Of a stretch of DNA of 25,816 bases, positions 7,768 through 14,522 are shown in pieces. Source of the DNA: Desulfobacteraceae bacterium (GTDB lineage Bacteria > Desulfobacterota > Desulfobacteria > Desulfobacterales > Desulfobacteraceae). Every line of letters begins with the position of its first letter. Position 1 is the first letter of the stretch. The notes beneath the pieces were generated by a model. That model was not told the DNA's origin and made no database searches. It saw nothing but the letters and a program-made list of their open reading frames with translations. The stretch lies in NCBI GenBank assembly GCA_022712835.1, contig JAFLJU010000018.1:1-25816 (forward strand). The letters run 5' to 3'. The position numbers and the translations under genes were made by a program.

Positions 7768-9849
7768 ATGAATAAAGATGTTTTCAGTTTGTGTTTCATG
7801 TGTTCGGTCAGGTGCCCCATAAAAGTTAAGGTAAAGGACGGACATGTAGACTGGATAGAGGGAAATCAGCATGTCGCAGGGATAGACGGTAGTCTCTGTC
7901 CACGTGGATCTGCCGGTAAATCCCTTCTCTATGATGATCAGAGATTACAGTCCCCGCTTATCAGGGTTGGTGAAAGGGGGTCTGGAAATTGGAGAAAAGC
8001 TTCCTGGGATGAGGCCATCGATTATGTCGGCACTAGGCTTTCGGAAATCATTGATAAAGACGGCGGTCACAGTGTTGCGCTTTGTGAACGGGCCCAGCTT
8101 GCAACCCATGTCAGCAAAACCTTTTTAAAAGCCATAAAATCCCCCAATCATTTCACCCATGATGCCCTTTGCAAGGGGTCGGTCAATACCGCCTGTCGGT
8201 CACTTTTCGGTTATACAGACGGACAGATGGGAATTAATTACGGTAACACAAAACACATTGTTCTTTATGGCAGGAATATTTTTGAATCTTTGGCCGTAAA
8301 GGAAGTCAACACCCTGATGAATGCGATGGAAAAGGGTGCAAAGCTGACCTATATCGATCCCAGGGTAAATGTCACGGCTTCCAAGGCCCACCGGTATTGG
8401 ATGATCAGACCGGGAACCGATCTGGCCTTAAATTATGCCCTGATGCATGTCATTTTAAAAGAAAGGCTGTATGACCCAGGATTTGTTTCAAAATGGGTTC
8501 ATGGATTGAATGAACTTCAGGATTTTGTCGAAGAATTAACGCCGGAGTGGGCTGAAACCGAAACCGGGATTTCGGCGGATGAAATTATCAGTCTTGCAAG
8601 GGAAATCAGCAAAGACAAACCCTCGGTTGTTTTTCACTATGGATATCGCGGGGCCAACCAGACCAATGAAATTTATATGCGCCGGTCTATGTTGATACTG
8701 AACGCACTCATGGGCAGCGTGGAAGCAAAAGGGGGTATCTTCTTTAAAAAAGGTCCGGGAGAGGTTGGCGGAAAGGCTGCCAGAAAACTGGTCAGCCAGG
8801 AGTTTCCTAAAATCGAAGTACCAAGGTGTGACAAAGCCGGTACCAAGGATTTCCCCCTTCCGGATGCCAGTCACGGAGTGGCCCAAATCCTGCCCTATGC
8901 TATCTTAAATGAAGATCCCTATCCCATGAAGGCATTGATTGCCTATCGTCTTGACCCGCTCATGTCCATTGCCGATACAAATCAGACCAAACGCGCTTTG
9001 GATAAGCTGGACTTGATCGTCACCATTGATATCAATTATTCCGATATCGCCTGGTATTCCGATGTGATCCTGCCTGAATCCACTTACCTTGAGAGAACCG
9101 ATTGCATCCAGCAGATGAACGGGCTCAAGCCCCAGATGTTTTTGAGGACAAAGGCGGTTGAACCCAGATATGATACCATGGACGGAGCCATGATTTTGAA
9201 AAAAATCGGTGAAAAACTGGGGATCGGCAAATATTTCCCTTACGAAACCATGGAAGAACTGGTGGACTGGCAGCTTGAGGGCACCGGCTTTACACGGAAA
9301 GATTTTGAGGAAAAAGGGTTTGTATCCTATGGGCCGGATCAGATTTTTTGGGACAGGGATAATCTTCCTTTTAAAACCCCTTCGGGGAAAATTGAATTTA
9401 AATCCTCTTTACTTGAAGATGCCGGATTTGAATCCTTTCCCAAATATGAACCCATACCATTGCCCGAAGACGGCAAGTTTCGTCTGGTGGTGGGTCGTTC
9501 GGCCATTCACACCCATGTATCCACCCAGAATGTTCCCTATCTGAACGAACTGCAGAGTGAAAATGTTCTGTGGATAAATACAGCAAAGGCCACTGAACTG
9601 GGGATTAAAAACAATGCCATTGTTGAAGTTGCTTCATCGGTTGGAAAAGGTCAGATAAAAGCCTTTGTCACGGATTTGATTCATCCTGAAGCGGTTTTCA
9701 TGGTCCATGGATTCGGACATCAGGCCAGCCGGGCAAAAAGATCCTTTAACAAAGGTCTTTCCGATGCCCTGATCCAGGAAAATGTATCCGATAAGATCGG
9801 GGGAAGCCCCGCCTATCACGAAACGTTTGTATCGGTTAAACCCCTTTAA
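7768..9849 (+). CDS. Soluble molybdopterin oxidoreductase, PhsA/PsrA-like catalytic subunit
   Basis: A 693-residue member of the DMSO-reductase superfamily. The N-terminal [4Fe-4S] motif is C9-x2-C12-x3-C16-x27-C44, followed by PRG. The likely molybdenum ligand is C135 in HDALCKGS. The bis-MGD-binding domains follow, ending in a C-terminal molybdopterin dinucleotide domain (about 570-693) with HGFGHQ and a closing HETFV segment like thiosulfate/polysulfide reductases. The Cys ligand and the C-terminus put it nearest PhsA/PsrA/ArrA. Unlike those periplasmic enzymes it starts directly at the Fe-S motif with no twin-arginine signal, so it should be cytoplasmic. No NrfD/PsrC anchor lies nearby; electron partners are encoded downstream. 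It is the first gene after the sigma-54 promoter. The substrate is unknown; a sulfur compound is an inference from the subfamily. Confidence 0.9.
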   Translation: MNKDVFSLCFMCSVRCPIKVKVKDGHVDWIEGNQHVAGIDGSLCPRGSAGKSLLYDDQRLQSPLIRVGERGSGNWRKASWDEAIDYVGTRLSEIIDKDGGHSVALCERAQLATHVSKTFLKAIKSPNHFTHDALCKGSVNTACRSLFGYTDGQMGINYGNTKHIVLYGRNIFESLAVKEVNTLMNAMEKGAKLTYIDPRVNVTASKAHRYWMIRPGTDLALNYALMHVILKERLYDPGFVSKWVHGLNELQDFVEELTPEWAETETGISADEIISLAREISKDKPSVVFHYGYRGANQTNEIYMRRSMLILNALMGSVEAKGGIFFKKGPGEVGGKAARKLVSQEFPKIEVPRCDKAGTKDFPLPDASHGVAQILPYAILNEDPYPMKALIAYRLDPLMSIADTNQTKRALDKLDLIVTIDINYSDIAWYSDVILPESTYLERTDCIQQMNGLKPQMFLRTKAVEPRYDTMDGAMILKKIGEKLGIGKYFPYETMEELVDWQLEGTGFTRKDFEEKGFVSYGPDQIFWDRDNLPFKTPSGKIEFKSSLLEDAGFESFPKYEPIPLPEDGKFRLVVGRSAIHTHVSTQNVPYLNELQSENVLWINTAKATELGIKNNAIVEVASSVGKGQIKAFVTDLIHPEAVFMVHGFGHQASRAKRSFNKGLSDALIQENVSDKIGGSPAYHETFVSVKPL

Positions 9850-9980
9850 TTTTAGGGAAAAAAAAGAAAATGAGTCTGATAATAAAGATCAAAGAAGAGA
9901 AAAAAAATGAGAAAAAAGATGAGTAGTCAAATCAGATCAAATATCAGATGCAAATTATATATTAAGGTCGGAGGCTTTGA
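9850..9980. other. Purine-rich spacer between the molybdoenzyme and ferredoxin genes
   Basis: 131 bp with runs of A and G and repeated GAAAAAA/ATGAG and ATCAGAT words. It contains no convincing hairpin or promoter. A GGAGG ribosome site at 9970-9974 serves the next gene. It is the longest gap before the 14523 gene, but read-through is expected. Confidence 0.4.
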
Positions 9981-10496
9981 ATGAGTAAATATTATCTGTT
10001 TCAGGACATTAAAAAATGTATCGGATGCCATGCCTGTGAAATCCAGTGCAAGTCCAATAAGAACCTTTCTCCGGGGCCCAAACCCTGCCAGATTATCCAG
10101 GTGGGCCCGAAATTTATTGGCGGGCTGCCGAAAATATCATTTATTTTTATGTCCTGCTTTCATTGCGAAAACCCCTGGTGTGTTTCTGCCTGTCCCACGG
10201 GTGCCATGCAGAAAAGAAGCAAGGATGGGATTGTTTTTATTGATAACGATTTGTGTGTCGGATGTAAAACCTGTGTGTCTGCCTGCCCCTGGGGAGCCCC
10301 CCAGTGGAATTTAGATATTGGTAAAGTGGTAAAGTGCGACTATTGCATGGATAGAATTGATGAGGGCTTGGAACCTGCCTGTGTCACCACCTGTACCACT
10401 GGTTGTTTGAAGTTTGGGGCTGTCGAAGAGATGACCCAGATTCGACGGGAACGGCATGCCCAAGCGGTTGCATCCCTTGAAAAAAGCAGTTTTTAG
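9981..10496 (+). CDS. Four-cluster 4Fe-4S ferredoxin subunit (DmsB/PsrB-like)
   Basis: A 171-residue electron-transfer subunit with sixteen cysteines in four groups: C13/16/19/23, C59/62/67/71, C92/95/98/102 and C119/122/134/138. This is the DmsB/PsrB/HybA-type arrangement holding four [4Fe-4S] clusters. Such subunits sit directly on the molybdenum catalytic subunit and conduct electrons to the next partner. It lacks a signal peptide, in agreement with the cytoplasmic location inferred for the catalytic subunit. In the usual enzymes the next partner is a membrane quinol-oxidising protein. Here it is the flavoprotein starting 16 bp downstream. Confidence 0.95.
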   Translation: MSKYYLFQDIKKCIGCHACEIQCKSNKNLSPGPKPCQIIQVGPKFIGGLPKISFIFMSCFHCENPWCVSACPTGAMQKRSKDGIVFIDNDLCVGCKTCVSACPWGAPQWNLDIGKVVKCDYCMDRIDEGLEPACVTTCTTGCLKFGAVEEMTQIRRERHAQAVASLEKSSF

Positions 10497-10512
10497 GCGC
10501 TAAGGAGTGAAA

Positions 10513-12678
10513 ATGGCAGAACAAACCTGTCCGGTTCGAAACACCGTTATTTATCTTTCTGAACAGATCTGTTCAGGAACGTTAACAGACCCAAAAGGAA
10601 GGAGAATCTCGGAGCAGATTTTGCAGTTGACCGAAGAGATTGCAGAGGGCGCGGCAGGCCCTGAACACCTTTCTGCCATTGATTCTCTGATTGAAGAATA
10701 TTTTTATACCCAAAGCCCTGTGCAAAACCAGGAGACCGGTAAGACTCTCAAACAAATTCTGGACGCGCACAGGGAAGTTTTTATCAGCCATATTGAAACA
10801 AAAAACTGTCCTTCCCATGATTGCGGGAAACTGGCACCCTCTCCCTGCCAGATGGCGTGCCCGGCCGGGATTGACATCCCGACCTATCTTAGTCTGATTG
10901 CCGAAGGAAAGGATGCCCAGGCCATTGAAGTGATCCGGCGGGACAATCCATTGCCTTGGGTTTGCGGACTTATCTGTACAAAACCCTGTGAAATGATGTG
11001 TGTGCGTGCCAGGATAGATACCCCGATCTCCATCAAATTTTTAAAGGCGTTTGCAGCAGAAAGGGCCATGTCGGACAGGGCCTATAAAAACCCTGAAAAA
11101 AAGGCGGATAACGGAAAAAAAGTCTGTGTTATCGGTGCCGGACCCGGCGGAATTTCTGCAGCATATTATCTTGCACTTATGGGATATGGGGTAAGGGTGA
11201 TTGAGTCCCTGCCCGTTCCCGGCGGCATGATGATGGTGGGGATCCCCAGGTATCGCCTGCCAAGGGAGGTCATTGACAGGGAAGTGGCCATGATTGAAGA
11301 ACTTGGGGTTGAATTTTCATATAATACCGTGTTTGGAAAGGATGTCACCTTTGAGGCATTGAAAAAAGAGGGGATTGATGCCTTCTTTATTGCCATCGGT
11401 GCCCATAAAGCATGGGATCTGGGGATAAAAGGAGAAAAAGAGTTTCCCAGGGTTATTGAAGCAGTTAAATTTTTAAAGGATGTGGCATTGGGGGAACACC
11501 ATGTGCCGGGAAAACATGTGGTGGTGATCGGTGGGGGAAATGTCGCCATTGATGCGGCAAGAACGAGTATCAGATTGGGGGCCGAAGCGGTTACCATAGC
11601 TTACCGTCGATCCAGAACCCAGATGCCGGCGGATATAGAAGAAGTTGAGCAGGCAGAGGAAGAAGGCATTGAATTTTCATTTTTAACTATTCCAAAGGAA
11701 ATTGTAGGTGAAAATGATGTCATTACAGGGCTTGACTGTATTAAAGCCGAGTTGATCAAGAAACAGGGATCTGACAGGCTGGCACCGGTCCCCATACTGG
11801 GGAAGGATTTTGTCATCAAGGCAGACGCTGTTATTTCCGCCATTGGCCAGTATGTGGATGATGAGGGGATGCAGGCCTTTGACAAGATGAACTGGAGCCG
11901 GAGGGGTACCATCGAGGTAAATCATGCCAGTATGGAAACCACCATGCCGGGCGTGTTTGCAGCAGGAGATGCTGTGTCCGGCCCTGCAACTGTGATTGAG
12001 GCCATCGGCGGCGGAAAAAGAGCGGCAGAATCCATAGACCGGTATCTCAATAATATCCCTCAACCGAGGATGCCAAAAATACCCGTCAGGCACACGACTG
12101 AACCTCCCAAAGAAATGTCAGCTAGCCGGAAAATGACCCTTAAGCATCCTGAAATGTCCATGCTGAGTGTGGACCGGCGGCGCACCATGTTTCAGCAGGT
12201 AGAGCTTGGGTATGATGAGGCCAGTGTCCGTCGAGAGGCCAGCCGGTGTCTGAGGTGTGATATCTGTCGAAGATGCGGCAAATGTGTGGAGATTTGCCGG
12301 GATAAAATGGGAATTGATGCCCTGAAATTAGGCTATATGAATTTTGATGAGCCGTCTGAAACAGATTTCAGAGCAACCGGTGAAAAATGTATTACCTGCG
12401 GGGCCTGTGCGGCAAATTGTGAGAACAACGCCATCGTCATTGAAGAAAAGGATGGTCAGCGGATGCTCAAACTTTGCGGTACTATTTTAAATAAACAAGA
12501 CATTCAATATTGTGAAGAATGCAATGCCATCCTTCCATCCATCGAATATATGCAGTTTATTTCCCAGAAGACGGAAAATATAGGAAAGGTTACTGAAAAC
12601 AGATGCTTGTGCAACAATTGCCAGCGCAAGCTAAGTGCAAAGATGACTGTTTTAATGCCGCCTGTTAACCGAACATAA
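10513..12678 (+). CDS. NuoF-remnant/GltD-like NAD(P)-binding Fe-S flavoprotein
   Basis: A 721-residue soluble electron-transfer flavoprotein. Residues 1-105 look like the C-terminal helical part of NuoF/HoxF: the end, TLKQILDAHREVFISHIETK (78-97) followed by CP, follows the NuoF pattern of a helix before a CPAG-type segment, but the CxxCxxC cluster ligands are lost. Residues 110-190 are the Fe-S domain of GltD/dihydropyrimidine dehydrogenase (C112, C116, C151, C155, C159, C163). FAD binding uses GAGPGGISAAYYL (208-220) and AAGDAVSGPATV (483-494). NAD(P)H binding uses VVVIGGGNVAIDAAR (336-350), with the YRRS motif at 364-367 favouring NADPH. Two ferredoxin-type clusters follow (C579-C595 and C626-C636). 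The tail ends with C667xxC670 and C700xxC703. ATG 10513 is chosen over GTG 10507 because AAGGAG at 10502-10507 overlaps the GTG. It probably links NAD(P)H to the molybdoenzyme. Confidence 0.88.
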   Translation: MAEQTCPVRNTVIYLSEQICSGTLTDPKGRRISEQILQLTEEIAEGAAGPEHLSAIDSLIEEYFYTQSPVQNQETGKTLKQILDAHREVFISHIETKNCPSHDCGKLAPSPCQMACPAGIDIPTYLSLIAEGKDAQAIEVIRRDNPLPWVCGLICTKPCEMMCVRARIDTPISIKFLKAFAAERAMSDRAYKNPEKKADNGKKVCVIGAGPGGISAAYYLALMGYGVRVIESLPVPGGMMMVGIPRYRLPREVIDREVAMIEELGVEFSYNTVFGKDVTFEALKKEGIDAFFIAIGAHKAWDLGIKGEKEFPRVIEAVKFLKDVALGEHHVPGKHVVVIGGGNVAIDAARTSIRLGAEAVTIAYRRSRTQMPADIEEVEQAEEEGIEFSFLTIPKEIVGENDVITGLDCIKAELIKKQGSDRLAPVPILGKDFVIKADAVISAIGQYVDDEGMQAFDKMNWSRRGTIEVNHASMETTMPGVFAAGDAVSGPATVIEAIGGGKRAAESIDRYLNNIPQPRMPKIPVRHTTEPPKEMSASRKMTLKHPEMSMLSVDRRRTMFQQVELGYDEASVRREASRCLRCDICRRCGKCVEICRDKMGIDALKLGYMNFDEPSETDFRATGEKCITCGACAANCENNAIVIEEKDGQRMLKLCGTILNKQDIQYCEECNAILPSIEYMQFISQKTENIGKVTENRCLCNNCQRKLSAKMTVLMPPVNRT

Positions 12679-12693
12679 AAAAAGGAAACGACC

Positions 12694-12903
12694 ATGCAAT
12701 TCCAGCGAGGGGATAAAATTGAGGTGTATAAAAAATCAATGGATGAAGCCTGGGAATCCTATATGGATGACTTTATCGGGCTTCATGGATTTATAACGGA
12801 TCCAGATACCACCATCAATGACCCAGATGCATTGATCAGAGTCAGTTTGGTGGGTAAAGGCACCCATCGACTTCCCCAGGACGCTTTAAGACTCATACCC
12901 TAA
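12694..12903 (+). CDS. Small acidic protein, possibly an SH3-like barrel; unrecognised
   Basis: A 69-residue protein with a good AAGGAAA ribosome site. The pattern of GDKIEVYKK near the start, a central LHGFITDPD turn, IRVSLVGKG and a closing LPQDALRLIP resembles small SH3/KOW-like barrels, but I cannot name a family. It lies 15 bp after the flavoprotein and 21 bp before the CBS gene, so it belongs to the operon. It could be an assembly or regulatory subunit of the complex. That is inference from position alone. Confidence 0.75.
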   Translation: MQFQRGDKIEVYKKSMDEAWESYMDDFIGLHGFITDPDTTINDPDALIRVSLVGKGTHRLPQDALRLIP

Positions 12904-12924
12904 CACAAGGACTTAAAAAATATC

Positions 12925-13374
12925 ATGAAGGTAAAAGATCTTTTGGAAGATTGTGCCGGGCATTTTCATGCCATTGAGCAGGATCAGGCTGTTGAACAGG
13001 CGCTTAAACAGATGTCAGGCTATAACTTGTCTGCTCTGGTGGTGATGGCCGGGGAGGTATCGGCGGGTATTTTCACGGAACGCGACCTTTTGCGGTGTCA
13101 TATTATTTTTCCGGATAAAGATATTAAAGACATAAGGGTCAAAGAGGTGATGACATCCAAACTCATTATTGCCAAGCCGGAAGATACCATTGAGGATGCC
13201 ATGGGAATGATGATCCAGGCGAAAATCCGTCATCTGCCGGTGGTTTCAGATGGACAGATCAAAGGGATGCTTGGCCTGGAAGATCTTGTGAAAAAACATG
13301 TGGGTGTTCTTACCCAGGAGCTTCACTACCTTAAAGATTATATTTCTGATCTCCAGGATGCCGCCCATGATTAA
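12925..13374 (+). CDS. CBS-domain pair protein
   Basis: A 149-residue protein made of two CBS motifs (about residues 10-65 and 72-128) with the hallmark FTERD at 50-54 and a short helical tail. CBS pairs bind adenine nucleotides (AMP, ATP, NAD(H), SAM) and tune attached or partner proteins. Its position between the flavoprotein and the NuoG-like Fe-S gene, with its stop overlapping the next start by 8 bp, suggests an allosteric subunit or a regulator responding to energy charge or NAD(P)H. AAGGA upstream acts as ribosome site. The ligand is unknown. Confidence 0.92.
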   Translation: MKVKDLLEDCAGHFHAIEQDQAVEQALKQMSGYNLSALVVMAGEVSAGIFTERDLLRCHIIFPDKDIKDIRVKEVMTSKLIIAKPEDTIEDAMGMMIQAKIRHLPVVSDGQIKGMLGLEDLVKKHVGVLTQELHYLKDYISDLQDAAHD

Positions 13375-14125
13375 TATCATCATTGATGGAAAAAAAATTT
13401 TAGTAAAAGAAAACCAGACCCTCCTCCAGGCTGCCAAGGAAAATGGAATAAAGATTCCCTATTTATGTTTCCACCCAGCGCTTCGGCCTTCCGGGTCGTG
13501 TAAGTTGTGCGGGGTTGAGGTGGTATCTCCTTCGGACAAACAGGTGGTGATGTTGTCTTGTATTCTTAAGGTCAAGGAAAATCTTGAGGTAAAGACCGAT
13601 TCTGAGTTGGTGAGAGCTAACCGGGAAAATGCGTTTAACAAACTTTTGCAGATGGCACCGGACTCGTCCAGGATCAGAAACCTTGCAAACCAGTTTGACG
13701 TGGCCATTGCGCCACCTCCAAACGGGTGTATACGGTGCCGGTTGTGTATCCGGGTGTGTAATGAGATCGTAAAGGCCAATGCCTTGAAAATGGTAAAAAC
13801 CGAAAATGGAAGCAGGGTGGTTCCAAACCCGGGTTGCTGCATTGGGTGTGGAACCTGTGCAAACCTGTGCCCGACCGATATTATAAAGGTGGTTGATCAG
13901 GATAATGTCAGGACGGTTTCCATAAAAGAAGAGATCATCGGACAACTTCCTCTGGAAAGATGTGAGGGCTGCAATAAAATGTATGCAACCCTAAAGTTTC
14001 TCAAGCACGTGGAAGAGATAAATCTGGCCCATCCAGATACCAGGGAACACCATCACCTTTGTCCCTCATGCATAAAGCTTATGTCCAAAAGAGCCTTAAC
14101 TGAAAGGGAAAGAATAAAAAAATGA
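13367..14125 (+). CDS. NuoG/HoxU-like 2Fe-2S and 4Fe-4S protein
   Basis: A 252-residue soluble Fe-S protein. The N-terminal [2Fe-2S] domain has C34, C45, C48 and C65. Two [4Fe-4S] motifs follow (C121/124/127/131 and C158/161/164/168). The His-Cys3 cluster normally between these parts in NuoG and HoxU is absent. The C-terminal tail carries C199xxC202 and C232xxC235 with the same spacing as the tail of the flavoprotein. ATG 13367 is chosen over the longer frame from 13298 because it gives the standard NuoG N-terminus and has AGGA 8 bp upstream; it overlaps the CBS stop by 8 bp. It is probably an electron conduit between the flavoprotein and the ferredoxin subunit. It ends in an ATGA overlap with the next gene. 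Confidence 0.9.
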   Translation: MINIIIDGKKILVKENQTLLQAAKENGIKIPYLCFHPALRPSGSCKLCGVEVVSPSDKQVVMLSCILKVKENLEVKTDSELVRANRENAFNKLLQMAPDSSRIRNLANQFDVAIAPPPNGCIRCRLCIRVCNEIVKANALKMVKTENGSRVVPNPGCCIGCGTCANLCPTDIIKVVDQDNVRTVSIKEEIIGQLPLERCEGCNKMYATLKFLKHVEEINLAHPDTREHHHLCPSCIKLMSKRALTERERIKK

Positions 14126-14493
14126 CTATTCCGGCCTTAAAATCGATTTTAATGGGTGTGGGTGGGTCTTTGCTTCTGGCGGTTTTTTGTTCAAGCTTTC
14201 TTGCCATTGGAAACGTGTTGTTCATTCTGCCGTTGTTCATCGGATTTAACGGTGCCGTGACCGGGTACAGATTGGTGGAAGTGATGAAAGACCAGATATC
14301 CAATGTATCCCTTTTTTCATTTGTTCTGGGAGTTGGCGGAGGGGCGCTTACCTTTGTGACGGTTAATTTTGCAGTATCATTTATAGGCAATTGGTTTTTA
14401 CTCAACCTCTATGATTTGGTTGTTTATATGGCTGTATCGGGAATTACAAGCTATTTGGGCGCTAGGTTGGCTGCCAAATATTTTAATTTATAA
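14122..14493 (+). CDS. Small four-helix membrane protein, unrecognised
   Basis: A 123-residue hydrophobic protein with about four predicted membrane segments (residues 8-28, 30-50, 62-88 and 98-118), glycine-rich in the first and third helices. It has no cysteines or histidines placed for cofactor binding, so it is unlikely to be a haem or Fe-S anchor. Its ATG overlaps the preceding stop in an ATGA, implying translational coupling to the NuoG-like subunit. The following gene is a TauE/SafE permease, so it could be an accessory to transport or could tether the soluble complex to the membrane. No family was recognised. Confidence 0.75.
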   Translation: MTIPALKSILMGVGGSLLLAVFCSSFLAIGNVLFILPLFIGFNGAVTGYRLVEVMKDQISNVSLFSFVLGVGGGALTFVTVNFAVSFIGNWFLLNLYDLVVYMAVSGITSYLGARLAAKYFNL

Positions 14494-14522
14494 TTGATTG
14501 ACGTTTTTTAAAGGAGAGTCAG

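Noticed and set aside
11166..11912. Long antisense open frames within the flavoprotein gene
   Set aside because: They are codon-bias shadows on the opposite strand of a clearly coding gene, with no domain content.
13298..13366. Upstream extension of the NuoG-like gene from ATG 13298
   Set aside because: It would overlap the CBS gene by 77 bp and add a non-family N-terminus; ATG 13367 has a proper ribosome site.
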